DNA of 64,000 bases, from the NCBI RefSeq assembly GCF_018502625.1, contig NZ_CP075566.1:315001-379000 (forward strand), in the 5' to 3' direction. Positions 27,077 through 37,302 of the stretch are shown here, piece by piece (within the stretch, counting starts at the first letter, position 1; each line of letters begins with the position of its first letter). Under the pieces are notes generated by a model that saw only the letters and a list, made by a program, of their open reading frames with translations, had not been told where the DNA came from and searched no databases. The translations under genes and the position numbers were made by a program. This stretch comes from Pseudomonas hormoni. Its GTDB lineage: Bacteria > Pseudomonadota > Gammaproteobacteria > Pseudomonadales > Pseudomonadaceae.

Positions 27077-28537
27077 TCATTGCCCGGCCTGAGCGGTACG
27101 TTGCTCAGCGCCTGGGAACACGTTGCGTTTGCAGATTTTCGCTTCGACTTTCTGTGGCGCGGCACCTGCTTCAGGGCCCTGGACTTCGACGGCCAGCAGA
27201 TTCTGCGAGGCCCAGTCTTCGTCCGTGCGCAACTCGAAGGCGAAACGCCCGTCGGTATCGGAGGTTTCCGGTTTTTCGATCTTGATGTCCTCGTGGCGAC
27301 CGTTCATGTACCAGAGGGTGGCTTGCAGGGTTTTCACCGACGGATCGGCGAAACGGATGTCAACCTGGTGACTGCTGTTTTGCAGGTTCAGGTTCTTGCT
27401 GTTGACCATCAATTCGTTCTTGCCCGGTTTCAACGTGGCACTGCCACTCATCTGTGCATCCTTTCCTTCGCAGCCGTTGTCCAGCAGCGCCATCATCTGG
27501 CGGTAGATGGTTTCCTGGTCGAGGCGATAGAGCGGCGAGAATTCCCAGATCAGAATCTTCGGCGGCTTGGTCTGGAACTCTTCGCTGCCCAGGTACTGCA
27601 GCATCGAACCTTCCAGGCCACCGCCAGGGAACGCCACGTTGAGGATGTCGGCGCCGATGGCCTCTTCGAGGAAACCGGCGAAGTTGTAGTTCTTGCCACT
27701 GTGGCTGGTGCCGACCAGGGTGATCTCGGGATTGCCGGAGTCACTGAACAGGTCGCCATCCGCCGCTTCGCCTTTTGGCTCGGTGGTGAACTGATCCATG
27801 TACTGGATCGCGTAGCTGGTGCCACAGAGTTGACCGGCCATATTGTGTAACGTTCCGGTCTTGCCCATGCGACCCGACTTATGGCTCTCGAATTCGCGCT
27901 TCGGAATGCCGGCAAACTCAGGCAATTGCTTGATTTTCTCGCCGACGATTTTCGCTGTGCGCTGGGCGCCATACGGCGTCCAGTGTTGGTCGCCGCGGAA
28001 GTAGAAGTCGTGGGCGGGCAGGGTGTCGGGCAGCGATTCGTTGGTCAGCGGCGACAGGTCCGGCACTACGTAGCCCATGGCGGCGAAACGGCCGAGCATG
28101 GTCTTGTAGTTCCTCAAGGCTTTGTCGAAATCGAATTTGGCCTTGTCTTCCGGGTTGAGCTTGTTGCGGTTCACCAGGCCACGGGTGGGTTGATAAACAA
28201 CAACGAGCTCCACGCCTTTGCTCTTGAACGCATCGTGCAGTTCTTTCATGCGTTTGTAGCCGGCGGGGGTGGTGTCGAATTCGGTGCGCAAGTCTTCCTG
28301 CGTACGGAACAACCAGTCGCCCTGAGCCTGCACCAGCGTGGTGAAGTTCTGCTGGTAACGCGTGGTGTAGTTCTTCGCGTCGTGGGCTTCGGGGCACAGG
28401 TTGCAGCACGGCTCGGCGTTGAATGCCGGTGGACTTACTTTACCGGCAGCTTCATCGGCACGAGCGCCGGCGCTGGCCGCGAGAATGCCGGCGGTCAGAG
28501 CCGACAGGCTGAGTAATTTGATCAAGTGTGGGTGCAT
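27077..28537 (-). CDS. algX: Alginate O-acetyltransferase AlgX
   Basis: The 486-residue periplasmic protein has a signal peptide (about 1-27), an SGNH-like acetyltransferase domain and a C-terminal carbohydrate-binding module (about 350-470). The catalytic Asp-His pair is in [17 protein letters not shown] and the serine in [15 protein letters not shown]. AlgX transfers acetyl to mannuronate and is part of the export complex. It starts 10 nt after algG. Confidence 0.96.
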   Translation of the reverse strand: MHPHLIKLLSLSALTAGILAASAGARADEAAGKVSPPAFNAEPCCNLCPEAHDAKNYTTRYQQNFTTLVQAQGDWLFRTQEDLRTEFDTTPAGYKRMKELHDAFKSKGVELVVVYQPTRGLVNRNKLNPEDKAKFDFDKALRNYKTMLGRFAAMGYVVPDLSPLTNESLPDTLPAHDFYFRGDQHWTPYGAQRTAKIVGEKIKQLPEFAGIPKREFESHKSGRMGKTGTLHNMAGQLCGTSYAIQYMDQFTTEPKGEAADGDLFSDSGNPEITLVGTSHSGKNYNFAGFLEEAIGADILNVAFPGGGLEGSMLQYLGSEEFQTKPPKILIWEFSPLYRLDQETIYRQMMALLDNGCEGKDAQMSGSATLKPGKNELMVNSKNLNLQNSSHQVDIRFADPSVKTLQATLWYMNGRHEDIKIEKPETSDTDGRFAFELRTDEDWASQNLLAVEVQGPEAGAAPQKVEAKICKRNVFPGAEQRTAQAGQ

Positions 28538-28547
28538 AAAATTATCC

Positions 28548-30119
28548 TCAGTCCCGCATTTCGGTCTGGCGTTCGACAGGGTCGATCAGCACGGCTTTTT
28601 GCTGGCGTACCAGCAGGTCGAGAATTTCATCCTGACGCTCGCCGAGAATCCCGTTGAAGCTGATGCCGCTGGATTTGGTAGGGGCGAGCATGGACACGCG
28701 ATACAGCTCGACGCTCAGCGGCGAGTCGATGGACAGCGGTCCGCTGCCGTTACCGGCCAGTTCACCGCCGACGATGATCAGCGACACTTGGGCATCGAAT
28801 GGATCGAGCTTGATGTCGCGGTCGGTGTCGCTCAGGTCCTTGATGTGGCCGTAGACGCCGGTCAGTCCGTTGGCCATGGCCAGGTTTTCGTAGAGGCGGA
28901 TGTTCACGCTGTTACGAATACGAATGCCGTGGCGCTTGTTGCTGATCACCTTGTTGGCCCACAGCAGGTTGTCGGCACTCTCGTAGAGGGTGATGCCGTC
29001 GGTGTGGTTCTTGTAGATCTCGTTGTAGGCGATGATGTTGTTGACGCTGTTACGGTCGATCACCAGGCCCGACAACTTGTTGTCATAACTGCGGTTGTTG
29101 AAGATGAAGCTGTCGTTGACCTCACGGGAAATAATGATCCCGTGCTTCTTCTTGGTCCCGTAAACGGTGTTGTCCGCGATGATCAGACCGTGCGAGCGGT
29201 CATGCGGGTCGATGCCGTAGACGATGTTGTCTTTGTAGGTGTTGCCCTTGACCACGAAGTCGCGGGTTTCGTAGCAGTAGAAGCCGTACCACATGTCCGA
29301 GAACTCGGAACCGACGATCCAGCCGCTCGGTTCAGGACGCTTCAAAACCTTGGCCATGTTCGGCGTGTACTGGGAAATACTCACGCCGTACGACTTACTG
29401 TTGGCGTAACCGAAACTGGCTATCTTGCTGTTGGCGATGTAGGTCTGGGTGCCGCCCCAGGACAGCAGGAACGGACGGAATTCCTTGGGCGACTTGAAGG
29501 CCGCCGGGCCGTTTGCCTTCTCGCTCCAGCCGGTGATTTTGGTATCACGCACAAACAGCTGGCCGTCGTTGACCAGGAACGAACCGGCCTCCTGGGACAG
29601 GCGCAGCTCCTGGGTCTGCTTGTCGATTTCCAGGATGCCTTTCTCACCAACCACGATCGGCAACTTCGCCAGGAACACGCCCGGCGAGGTTTCGCTGAAG
29701 TACTGCTTGGGCAGTTTCTTCGCCAGATCCCTGAGGTTCATGTAGCCGTCGTCGATGAAAATCGCCTGCGGGATACCGTGCTGACGCACCACCCACTCGG
29801 CCATTTTGTTATCGCCGCCGATGAAGTCCTTCAGGGCGTTTTCCTGCATCATCCGGCGCACGCTGATCTTGCCGGCCTTGGTGCGCACGATTTTCGCGGC
29901 GATGGCTTCGGCGGTGTAGCCGGAGGTGTCCGGCAGTTTCGGTTTTTCCAGCTCCAGCGGCGCGGTTGGCGCGCTGCTGACGGTGTAGGTCTTGGCCTGC
30001 TGCAATTCCTTGGCCGTGGTTGTCGGCTTGACCGACTCCACATTGGCGAAGCACGCCGAACTTGCCAGCAGCATCGCGCCGGCCAGCAAGGTCAGTGTGC
30101 CTCTTTTCGGACTGTTCAT
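28548..30119 (-). CDS. algG: Mannuronan C5-epimerase AlgG
   Basis: The 523-residue periplasmic epimerase converts mannuronate to guluronate in the nascent polymer. A signal peptide (to about residue 28, ASSACFA) is followed by a region that precedes a right-handed beta-helix of repeated NNxxYDNxxxG-type turns. The catalytic DPHDR motif appears in VYGIDPHDRSHGLII. The ATG at 30119 (MNSPKRGTL) was preferred; a nine-codon longer frame lacks a better ribosome site. It begins 26 nt after algE. Confidence 0.96.
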   Translation of the reverse strand: MNSPKRGTLTLLAGAMLLASSACFANVESVKPTTTAKELQQAKTYTVSSAPTAPLELEKPKLPDTSGYTAEAIAAKIVRTKAGKISVRRMMQENALKDFIGGDNKMAEWVVRQHGIPQAIFIDDGYMNLRDLAKKLPKQYFSETSPGVFLAKLPIVVGEKGILEIDKQTQELRLSQEAGSFLVNDGQLFVRDTKITGWSEKANGPAAFKSPKEFRPFLLSWGGTQTYIANSKIASFGYANSKSYGVSISQYTPNMAKVLKRPEPSGWIVGSEFSDMWYGFYCYETRDFVVKGNTYKDNIVYGIDPHDRSHGLIIADNTVYGTKKKHGIIISREVNDSFIFNNRSYDNKLSGLVIDRNSVNNIIAYNEIYKNHTDGITLYESADNLLWANKVISNKRHGIRIRNSVNIRLYENLAMANGLTGVYGHIKDLSDTDRDIKLDPFDAQVSLIIVGGELAGNGSGPLSIDSPLSVELYRVSMLAPTKSSGISFNGILGERQDEILDLLVRQQKAVLIDPVERQTEMRD

Positions 30120-30145
30120 GTCGGGAACTCCCTTAGCGGTTCGCA

Positions 30146-31621
30146 TCAGAAGCGCCAGATCACGTCGACAAACGCGCGGTGCATGTACGAGTCGACTTCT
30201 TTGCCGTAGGCATCGCCCGGCTTGAACACACCGCCACGCAAGCGCACGAGGGCCGACGGTTCGTCGATCGACTGGCTCAACGCGGCAGGCAACAGGCCTT
30301 GCTTGAAGTACTTGGTGACGACGAGGTCCATTTCCTGGCCGAGGTCGTTGCTACCCTCTTTGAGCGGTAACGAGGTGCTCGCGCCACTGCCATCGATATC
30401 GTTATCGACGGCGTTGATGCCATTGCTGCCGACTGGCTTGCTGCTGTCGACACGCCAGAACTTGTGGTAGATCACACTGGCGTCGTATTCGTCGTTGAGC
30501 ATCCACGAACCGAACAATGTAGCGGTCTGCATGTTGTTCATTTCGCCACGGAAGGCTTCGCCGAAACGGTGAACCCGCGAGCGCGTACCGGTGTAGTTCG
30601 AGCGGTTGCTTTCCAGGCCGTTCTGTTCGTAATCGGCACTGGCGCGGGCATAGGCTGCACCCACTTGCCATTGCGGATCGAGGCGCAGACGCACGCCGAC
30701 ATCGGTGGCCCAGCCGTTGAGGTCTTCACCGCGCTTGGCTTCCGTCGGGCGAGAGCCGTCGGCGTTGAGCTGATTCACCGTGTCGGTGTCGCCGCTCATG
30801 CCGGTGACGCTGCCCCAGTAATTGACGGTGTTGGTATTGCGGTAGTTGTAGGCATCGCTGTCAGCGGTGAGGCCGAGCCAGCTGATGTCGCCGTTCTGTT
30901 TCTTGTCCAACGAGTCGCCGGCCACACCCGGTTCCGGGTAGTCGAGCTTGCCGTCATCGTGGGTGTGATGACCGCGAATCCCGACCCAGTTGCCTGGCGT
31001 CCATTGATACGCCGTATCGGCGTAGACGTGCAGGCGATCCTTGTCTTTCGGTGCCAGTTCCTTAAGGTCGGTGCGGTATTCGCTGAAGCGTTCGGCAATA
31101 CCGACGTTGGCGCGCAACAGGGTGGTGTCGAAGGTCCAGTTCAGGGCTTCGATGTTGGTGTCGCGCCATTGGCCGTCGTCGTTACGCAGGCGTTGGCGAC
31201 CGAGCTTCAACTGCTCGCCCGGATACGGCGTGAGGCCGCTGTAGCCGACCCAGAATTCGCGCATGGCCAGGTAGTTTTTCTTGGTCTTGCGATCACCGTT
31301 GTCGGTGGTCTGGGTGCCGTCGCTGTCGGACTGCTGCAAGGTGTCGGTTTCGATGATGTCGGTCGACGTCACGGCCTGACCCATGGCGTAGGCGCTCCAC
31401 GCGCCGCTCTCGCCATAGACCCATGGGCGCAAGTCGAGACCGACGCCGCTGACATCGCCGCCACTGGCGGTGCCAAGGTCACGGTCGTCTTCGGACTGGC
31501 CGGTGACTTTGACGTCGAGACCGTAGTTCTTGGTCTCGGTCAAAGCCGCCAGGGTTGGGCATGACCACAAGAGGGCGAATGACAGGCCGATACCGGCCTT
31601 CACGAATGGATTCAACTTCAT
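30146..31621 (-). CDS. algE: Alginate outer-membrane porin AlgE
   Basis: The 491-residue protein forms the beta-barrel that exports alginate through the outer membrane. It has a signal peptide (1-25 region, WSCPTLAA) and alternating aromatic strands, ending with the C-terminal phenylalanine signature (VDVIWRF). The start overlaps the algK stop (ATGA), so AlgK and AlgE are made together, as expected for partners. Confidence 0.96.
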   Translation of the reverse strand: MKLNPFVKAGIGLSFALLWSCPTLAALTETKNYGLDVKVTGQSEDDRDLGTASGGDVSGVGLDLRPWVYGESGAWSAYAMGQAVTSTDIIETDTLQQSDSDGTQTTDNGDRKTKKNYLAMREFWVGYSGLTPYPGEQLKLGRQRLRNDDGQWRDTNIEALNWTFDTTLLRANVGIAERFSEYRTDLKELAPKDKDRLHVYADTAYQWTPGNWVGIRGHHTHDDGKLDYPEPGVAGDSLDKKQNGDISWLGLTADSDAYNYRNTNTVNYWGSVTGMSGDTDTVNQLNADGSRPTEAKRGEDLNGWATDVGVRLRLDPQWQVGAAYARASADYEQNGLESNRSNYTGTRSRVHRFGEAFRGEMNNMQTATLFGSWMLNDEYDASVIYHKFWRVDSSKPVGSNGINAVDNDIDGSGASTSLPLKEGSNDLGQEMDLVVTKYFKQGLLPAALSQSIDEPSALVRLRGGVFKPGDAYGKEVDSYMHRAFVDVIWRF

Positions 31622-33126
31622 AGGGATTCCTCGCCGTCTTCTTCTTCCAGGGCATGCAGTTCCAGCGTGTTCGGGCTCAAGGCGCCACGAACGGCCTGTT
31701 CTTGTTTCAACAGGCGTTGGGCCTCGGCGAGCTGGGCAGGCGGCAGTTGGGCTTCGAGTGTTTGCGCAAGCTCGGTGGCTTGTGGCGTGTTCTGCGCCTT
31801 GGCCAATTGGCTGAAGACGTAAGCGTTAAGCGGGCTGGGCTTGGTGCCCTTGCCTTGGGAAAACAGCTGGGCGATGGCGAAGTCGGCGCTGTTCTGGCCA
31901 TTGCGCGCAGCGGTCAGCAGGTGATCCAGTGCTTTCTGCGAATAGACTTTGCCCAGGTAACCACGGCGGTAAATCTGGCCGAGGTAGTAATCGGCGGCGA
32001 CTTCTTTGCCGACGGCTTTCTGGAAATGTTCTTCGGCGACTTTCGCGTCGGCCGGCACCCATTTGCCTTCGTAGTAGAGCTTGCCGAGCAACAGTTCGGC
32101 ACGCGGCTGGTCAGCGGCACGGCCGTTGTCCAGGTACTTCATCATCGTGTCGACGTCGCCGAGTTCCGGGAAGTCGTAGAGCAATTGCGCCAGGCTGACC
32201 CATGAAGCGGGATAGGCGGGGGCGATGTCTTCGAGCAGCGACTGAGCGGTTTTTTCGTCGGTCTTGCCCAGGCTTGCATCACCGAGCACACGAGCAACGC
32301 TGTCCACGCGCTGGGCGGAAACGGTGCCGCGGGTATGCGCCGCTTGCATCTGTTTGATCAGCTCGGCCTGCTGTTCCGGTTTGCCTTGTTTCTGGTAAAC
32401 CGTGGCCAGCTCGACGTAGCAGATGTCGGTGGTGTTCAACGCGGCTTTGCAGATGGTGACGATTTCGTCGAGGTGCTGGTCGTAGGTGCCCTGGGTGCGA
32501 TAGAGCAGCACTTGGGCCAGGCCCGCTTCCGGTTTGCCTTCGGCGCGCCATTGGCTGATCTGCTTTTGCGCGTTGACGTTCGGGAAACTGTGGGGGTATT
32601 GCAGGTACAGCATCGCCAACGGGATCAGCGTGTTGCCTTCGCCATTGGCCGAGGCTTTTTTCAACAGGCCTTCGGCTTCGTGCTGTTCGGCTTCGGTGGA
32701 ACCGGGCTTGGCCACCAGCAGGCGACCCAGACGAGCCTGAGCTCGCGGCGAAACGTCGGCCGCGGCGCGGTACGTCGCCTCGGCCTGTTTGACCTGCGCC
32801 GGGTCGCGGCTGTCGACCTGGATATCGGCGAGGCCTACTTGAGCCTCGCTGTAGCCCAGGTCGGCCAGTTGCTTGTAGTTCTGCTGCGCCAGCGTGGTAT
32901 CGCCGCGCTTGAGGGCTTCATTGGCCAGGCGCTGGTCGGGCAGGCCGGCACAACCGGCCAGGCTCACGGCCAGGGCCAAAGCACACACCGTACCCATGTG
33001 GGAGCCAGCCTGCTGGCGATTCAAGCGGCTCGGTACATCAGACAAACCGCGGCGATCCCATCGCGAGCAGGCTCGCTCCCACAGGGACTGCGGCGTATTC
33101 GAGATTTTTGTGATGGTCACGGGCAT
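31618..33126 (-). CDS. algK: Alginate export lipoprotein AlgK, with REPIN in its 5' coding region
   Basis: AlgK is a TPR/Sel1-repeat outer-membrane lipoprotein that scaffolds AlgE and AlgX. Repeat segments such as [20 protein letters not shown] and [20 protein letters not shown] fill the protein. The lipobox is in [16 protein letters not shown]. Translation from the ATG at 33126, which has an AGAGGA site and lies 9 nt after the alg44 stop, gives 502 residues, of which about 30 (roughly 14-43) are encoded by a REPIN that stays in frame. An internal ATG at 32997 would give 459 residues, but a signal peptide with no basic n-region. The family length is about 460-480. Which start is used is uncertain. 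Confidence 0.93.
   Translation of the reverse strand: MPVTITKISNTPQSLWERACSRWDRRGLSDVPSRLNRQQAGSHMGTVCALALAVSLAGCAGLPDQRLANEALKRGDTTLAQQNYKQLADLGYSEAQVGLADIQVDSRDPAQVKQAEATYRAAADVSPRAQARLGRLLVAKPGSTEAEQHEAEGLLKKASANGEGNTLIPLAMLYLQYPHSFPNVNAQKQISQWRAEGKPEAGLAQVLLYRTQGTYDQHLDEIVTICKAALNTTDICYVELATVYQKQGKPEQQAELIKQMQAAHTRGTVSAQRVDSVARVLGDASLGKTDEKTAQSLLEDIAPAYPASWVSLAQLLYDFPELGDVDTMMKYLDNGRAADQPRAELLLGKLYYEGKWVPADAKVAEEHFQKAVGKEVAADYYLGQIYRRGYLGKVYSQKALDHLLTAARNGQNSADFAIAQLFSQGKGTKPSPLNAYVFSQLAKAQNTPQATELAQTLEAQLPPAQLAEAQRLLKQEQAVRGALSPNTLELHALEEEDGEESL
32997..33084. repeat. REPIN inside the 5' coding region of algK
   Basis: The arms TGGGAGCCAGCCTGCTGGCG and TCGCGAGCAGGCTCGCTCCC are inverted, with about 40 nt between them. 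On the minus strand it is read without stop codons as part of the AlgK N-terminus. Confidence 0.9.
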
Positions 33127-33135
33127 GTCCTCTGC

Positions 33136-34305
33136 TTAAATACCGGAAGCCATGGCTTTATCGATCAGCCAGTTCAGGTTCGGGCCACGGTCGCTGTTCA
33201 CTTCAACCGGGCGGCCAGCGAATTTGCTGTCCAGCGGTTCGTCAGGCTGGATCAGCACGCGGATGTCGGACGACAGGTCGGCGCTTTTCAGGCTGGTGCT
33301 GCTGACGATCTTGCCGGTGCGGGTTTTGTCTTCGCCGGCAATCTGGAAGCTGACGTTGGTGCCTGGGCGCACATCGCCGAACTGGCGATAGGAGAAGCGC
33401 GCTTCGACGTTGGCTTCGCTGTTGCGCGGCACCAGTTGGAAGATCACGTCGCCCTTGCTGGCGTACTGACCGTTGGCGACCATTTGCTGGGCCACGGTGC
33501 AGTCGCACGGCGACGTCAGGGTGCCGGTCATTTGCTTGCCGAACAGTTCTTCAACCTTGGCCGGTTGCAGTTGATTGTCGTCCAGATGGCCCTTGAGTAC
33601 GTCGAGCATGCTGGTGCTGAACGTGGCGAGCGGAGCGCCTTTGGCGGCAACGCCGTCAGCCTTGATCAGGCTCTGCACGGTGCCGTCACGCGGCATGGTG
33701 ATGTTCATGCCCGGCACGCTGACCAGACCGGCCTGCGCATGGCTGACGAAGTACATGCCGTACACCGATTTGAAGATGAAACCGAACGCCGCCAGGCCGA
33801 CGATGAAAATCGCCAGGCTGAAGGTCACTGCACGCAGGCGACCGAACGCGGTCATGCCGTGGCCGCCATCCTTGACCTTGCGCGCCTTGGTGAAGTTGTC
33901 GCGCTGCAGGGTTGCCAGCACTTCACCCATGCTGACGATGTCGCCGGCCAGGTGAGAAGTGATCAGGTGACGCAGGGTCGAGATGTCTTGCGGTTCCAGG
34001 TTCTGGAACTGGCAACCGGCACGGCCGGTCTGGCGGTCGAAGGAGCGCACTTGCAGCTCCACGTCCATGGCCAGGCCGAGGTTATCGATGACGAATTGCA
34101 GGCGAGCCTTGTGCACATCGCCGATCTTCAGCGGCAGCTGGCCGGCGTTGAACGCCAGGCCGCCGGCGGAGAGGTCCAGGACCCGGGCTTCAACCGGCGT
34201 CCGGTCCGGACCGAAGAAGCGCAGCTTGGCCGGAATTTTCACTCGGGCGTGTTGGCGCTGGGCTTCGGATTCATGCACTACGTTGGCGTTGACGGCGGTA
34301 TTCAT
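33136..34305 (-). CDS. alg44: Alginate polymerase c-di-GMP receptor Alg44
   Basis: The 389-residue protein has an N-terminal PilZ domain that binds c-di-GMP: R17 and R21 (RQHAR), then D44-L-S46 in VLDLSAGGLAF. One membrane helix follows (about 160-185), then a periplasmic HlyD-like region. It activates Alg8 for polymerisation. All PilZ contact residues known from P. aeruginosa are present, so c-di-GMP control should hold. It starts 36 nt after alg8. Confidence 0.96.
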   Translation of the reverse strand: MNTAVNANVVHESEAQRQHARVKIPAKLRFFGPDRTPVEARVLDLSAGGLAFNAGQLPLKIGDVHKARLQFVIDNLGLAMDVELQVRSFDRQTGRAGCQFQNLEPQDISTLRHLITSHLAGDIVSMGEVLATLQRDNFTKARKVKDGGHGMTAFGRLRAVTFSLAIFIVGLAAFGFIFKSVYGMYFVSHAQAGLVSVPGMNITMPRDGTVQSLIKADGVAAKGAPLATFSTSMLDVLKGHLDDNQLQPAKVEELFGKQMTGTLTSPCDCTVAQQMVANGQYASKGDVIFQLVPRNSEANVEARFSYRQFGDVRPGTNVSFQIAGEDKTRTGKIVSSTSLKSADLSSDIRVLIQPDEPLDSKFAGRPVEVNSDRGPNLNWLIDKAMASGI

Positions 34306-34341
34306 AGGGGCGATTTCCTGGTTAATTCAATAAGGGGGCGG

Positions 34342-35823
34342 TCAGACCATCATCAGCAGCACGGCGACAAAAATGCTGCCGGCGGAGAAGGTCATGGTCC
34401 GAGACGACCAAGTGTTGAACCAACGTTGAAAGCTGGCGAGATCACGGGTCAGTTTGGTGTCCTGGCGAGTCCAGGATTGTTGGTCGAGGCGGAAGAACAC
34501 GTAGATTTTCACCAGCGCGCCGACGATCTGGTTGTAATAGAGAATCGCCGGGTAGGCCGGGCCGATCCGGTGACCGGAGCAGGACAGCAGCAGGGTCAGG
34601 ATCAGGCGGGTGATGCCGATCCACAGCAGGTAAACCAGGATGAACGCGGTGCCGTACTTGAAGGACGCGATGATCGCGACCGTCAGGCCCAGCAAGGACG
34701 TCCACATCGATACGCGTTGATCGAACAGCACCACCGAGGTGAACAGACCGAGGCGTTTGACACCCAGGCCCAAGGCGCGGGCGTTCTGGCGCAGGTTGTT
34801 GCCGTACCAGCGAAACATCAGTTTGCGGCTGGCCTTGATGAAGCTTTTTTCCGGCGGGTGTTCCACGGTGTGGATCGCCGCGTCGGGCACGTAGAACGTG
34901 TCGTAGCCCAGGCGCATCAGGCTGAACCAGCTCGACTTGTCGTCACCGGTCAGGAACTTGAAGCGGCCAAGGCGCCAGTGTTGCAGCGAGTCGCTTTCCA
35001 CGTCGGCGATGAAGTCCGGATCGGTCACGACCGTTGCGCGGAACACCGACATGCGGCCGGTCATGGTCAGTACGCGTTTGGACAGGGCCATCGAGCACAT
35101 GTTGATGTGACGCTGGGCGAAGCGCAGTTTGTGCCACTCGCTCATGATGTAGCCGCCGCGCACTTCGCAGAACTCGTTGGTGGTCAGGCCGCCGACGTTG
35201 CTGAACAGCTGGAACCACGGCACGGTCTTGAGCACAACGCCTTCGGCGAGCACGGTGTCGCCATCGATCACGGCAACCACTGCACGGTCGTCCGGCAGGT
35301 GGCGGGAGATGGCGCGGAAACCGTAGGCCAGGCCGTCACGCTTGCCGGTGCCGGGAATGCGCACGAAGTCGAGCTTGACCCGCTCCGGCGGATTCATCTT
35401 GGCCCAAAGGCTTTTCACCAGCTTCTCATCGGACATTTCCACGATCGAGCAGACCATGGTGGTCGGCAGGCCGCAGTCGATCGCTTCGCGAATCACCGAG
35501 GCATAGACCTGGGCAGTTGTCAGCGCGTCGATACGAAAACTGGTGACCATCAAAAACACATGGGACGGGTCTGCCGCTTTACCCAGCTTGCGCACTTTGC
35601 GCCGCAGGTGCGGGTAGACCACGTACAGAAACAGCATGCCGCGCAGGAAGTGCGTGGCACCCATCGAATAACGCCAGATCCCGATGAAGCCGATCAGGAA
35701 GATGAAATCCTTCGACTCGGAATCGAACGTCGTCGCAGGCAACGCCATGGCGATGCCCATCAGAATACTTAAGTAAAACAGCCAACCGGCGGCCTGAAGT
35801 AGGCCGTGCTTTAGCCTGTGCAT
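34342..35823 (-). CDS. alg8: Alginate polymerase glycosyltransferase Alg8
   Basis: The 493-residue GT2-family polymerase builds polymannuronate from GDP-mannuronate at the inner membrane. It opens [20 protein letters not shown] and has an N-terminal helix pair. The cytosolic GT domain has [15 protein letters not shown] (DGD) and [23 protein letters not shown]-terminal helices finish the protein. The second ATG (35823) was taken as the start because it matches the usual Alg8 N-terminus; one three codons upstream (35832) is also possible. A REPIN lies in the 162-bp gap to algD. Confidence 0.95.
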   Translation of the reverse strand: MHRLKHGLLQAAGWLFYLSILMGIAMALPATTFDSESKDFIFLIGFIGIWRYSMGATHFLRGMLFLYVVYPHLRRKVRKLGKAADPSHVFLMVTSFRIDALTTAQVYASVIREAIDCGLPTTMVCSIVEMSDEKLVKSLWAKMNPPERVKLDFVRIPGTGKRDGLAYGFRAISRHLPDDRAVVAVIDGDTVLAEGVVLKTVPWFQLFSNVGGLTTNEFCEVRGGYIMSEWHKLRFAQRHINMCSMALSKRVLTMTGRMSVFRATVVTDPDFIADVESDSLQHWRLGRFKFLTGDDKSSWFSLMRLGYDTFYVPDAAIHTVEHPPEKSFIKASRKLMFRWYGNNLRQNARALGLGVKRLGLFTSVVLFDQRVSMWTSLLGLTVAIIASFKYGTAFILVYLLWIGITRLILTLLLSCSGHRIGPAYPAILYYNQIVGALVKIYVFFRLDQQSWTRQDTKLTRDLASFQRWFNTWSSRTMTFSAGSIFVAVLLMMV

Positions 35824-35893
35824 AATCTGCATCCGTCTCTATCTCGGGCGAGCCTGTGGGGTGGCCCGATGGGGTTAAGGCAGGCGTAAAAGC

Positions 35894-35976
35894 TGTAGGA
35901 GCGAGGCTTGCCCGCGAAGGCTGCCTGCATGACACACCGGGACGCCTGGTTCGCCGGCAAGCCTGGCTCCTACAGG
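35894..35976. repeat. REPIN between algD and alg8
   Basis: The arms TGTAGGAGCGAGGCTTGCCC and the complement GGCAAGCCTGGCTCCTACA flank about 35 nt. It lies in the algD-alg8 gap inside the operon. Confidence 0.9.
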
Positions 35977-35985
35977 GAGCGGGTA

Positions 35986-37302
35986 TTACCAGCAGATGCC
36001 TTCAGTCCGGCCACTTACGCTGGTGGCTTGGGACATGAAGCCGACCAGGTCGATCACTTGCTTGCCGTGCGGAGCGTTCTGCGCCAGGGCGCGGAATTTT
36101 TCGTCACGGTTGCCGAGGATGATCACGTCAGAGTTGTTGATCACTTCGTCGAAGTCGGAATTGAGCAAGGACGAGACGTGAGGGATCTTCGACTCGATGT
36201 AGTCCTTGTTCGCACCGTGAACGCGGGCGTATTCGACGTTGGCGTCGTAGATGCTCAGGTCGTAACCCTTGCCGATCAGCATTTCGGCCAGATCCACCAG
36301 CGGGCTTTCGCGCAGGTCATCGGTGCCGGCCTTGAAGCTCAGGCCCAGCAGGGCGACTTTGCGCTTGTCGTGGCTGGAAACGATGTCGAAGGCGTTCTGT
36401 ACCTGGGATTCGTTGCTGCGCATCAGCGAGTTCAGCAGCGGCGATTGCACGTCCAGGGCGCCGGCGCGGTAGGTCAGGGCACGCACGTCCTTCGGCAGGC
36501 AGGAGCCGCCGAACGCGAAGCCTGGGCGCATGTAGTACTGGGACAGGTTCAGCGTTTTGTCCTGGCAGACCACTTCCATCACTTCGCGACCGTCGACGCC
36601 GCACGCCTTGGCGATGTTGCCGATCTCGTTGGCGAAGGTCACCTTGGTGGCGTGCCACACGTTGCAGGTGTACTTGATCATCTCGGCAACGGCGATGTCC
36701 TTGCGGATGATCGGCGCGTCGAGCTCTTCGTACAGCGATTGCAGAACGTCACCGGATGCCTTGTCGAACTCGCCGATGACGGTCATCGGTGGCAGGTCGT
36801 AGTCGGCGATCGCAGTGCTTTCACGCAGGAACTCAGGGTTCACCGCCACACCGAAATCAACGCCGGCTTTCTTGCCGGAGCAATCTTCGAGAATCGGGAT
36901 GACAACGTTTGCGACCGTACCCGGAAGAACGGTGCTGCGAACCACGATGGTGTGGCGGGTGGTCTTGTCACGCAGGACAAAACCGATCTCGCGGCATACC
37001 GCTTCGATGTAGTTCAGTTCCAGATCGCCGTTCTTCTTGCTCGGCGTGCCGACGCAGATCATCGACAGGTCGGTGTCGCGAATCGCCTCGGCGAAGTCGG
37101 TCGTACCGCGCAGACGGCCGGTTTCGATACCCTTGGCCAGCAGTTCGCCCAGACCCGGTTCAACGATCGGCGATTTGCCGGCGTTGATCATATCGATCTT
37201 GTCTTTGGCGACATCGACGCCAACGACGTCATGGCCCCGTGCAGACAGGCAACCGGCACATACTGCACCGACGTAACCCAAACCAAATATGCTGATGCGC
37301 AT
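35986..37302 (-). CDS. algD: GDP-mannose 6-dehydrogenase AlgD
   Basis: The 438-residue enzyme oxidises GDP-mannose to GDP-mannuronate, the committed step of alginate synthesis. The NAD motif MRISIFGLGYVGAVCAGC begins the protein, the central domain has VVRSTVLPGT and AVNPEFLRESTA, and the catalytic cysteine is in FGGSCLPKD (about residue 268). The start at 37302 is supported by AGAGGT 7 nt upstream; a frame eight codons longer is ignored. It is the first gene of the operon and has a long upstream region. Confidence 0.97.
   Translation of the reverse strand: MRISIFGLGYVGAVCAGCLSARGHDVVGVDVAKDKIDMINAGKSPIVEPGLGELLAKGIETGRLRGTTDFAEAIRDTDLSMICVGTPSKKNGDLELNYIEAVCREIGFVLRDKTTRHTIVVRSTVLPGTVANVVIPILEDCSGKKAGVDFGVAVNPEFLRESTAIADYDLPPMTVIGEFDKASGDVLQSLYEELDAPIIRKDIAVAEMIKYTCNVWHATKVTFANEIGNIAKACGVDGREVMEVVCQDKTLNLSQYYMRPGFAFGGSCLPKDVRALTYRAGALDVQSPLLNSLMRSNESQVQNAFDIVSSHDKRKVALLGLSFKAGTDDLRESPLVDLAEMLIGKGYDLSIYDANVEYARVHGANKDYIESKIPHVSSLLNSDFDEVINNSDVIILGNRDEKFRALAQNAPHGKQVIDLVGFMSQATSVSGRTEGICW

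Noticed and set aside
32335..35772. An open frame of more than 1,100 codons on the plus strand opposite algK, alg44 and alg8
   Set aside because: It is antisense to three well-supported alginate genes, and its composition reflects third-position GC bias and not a protein family.
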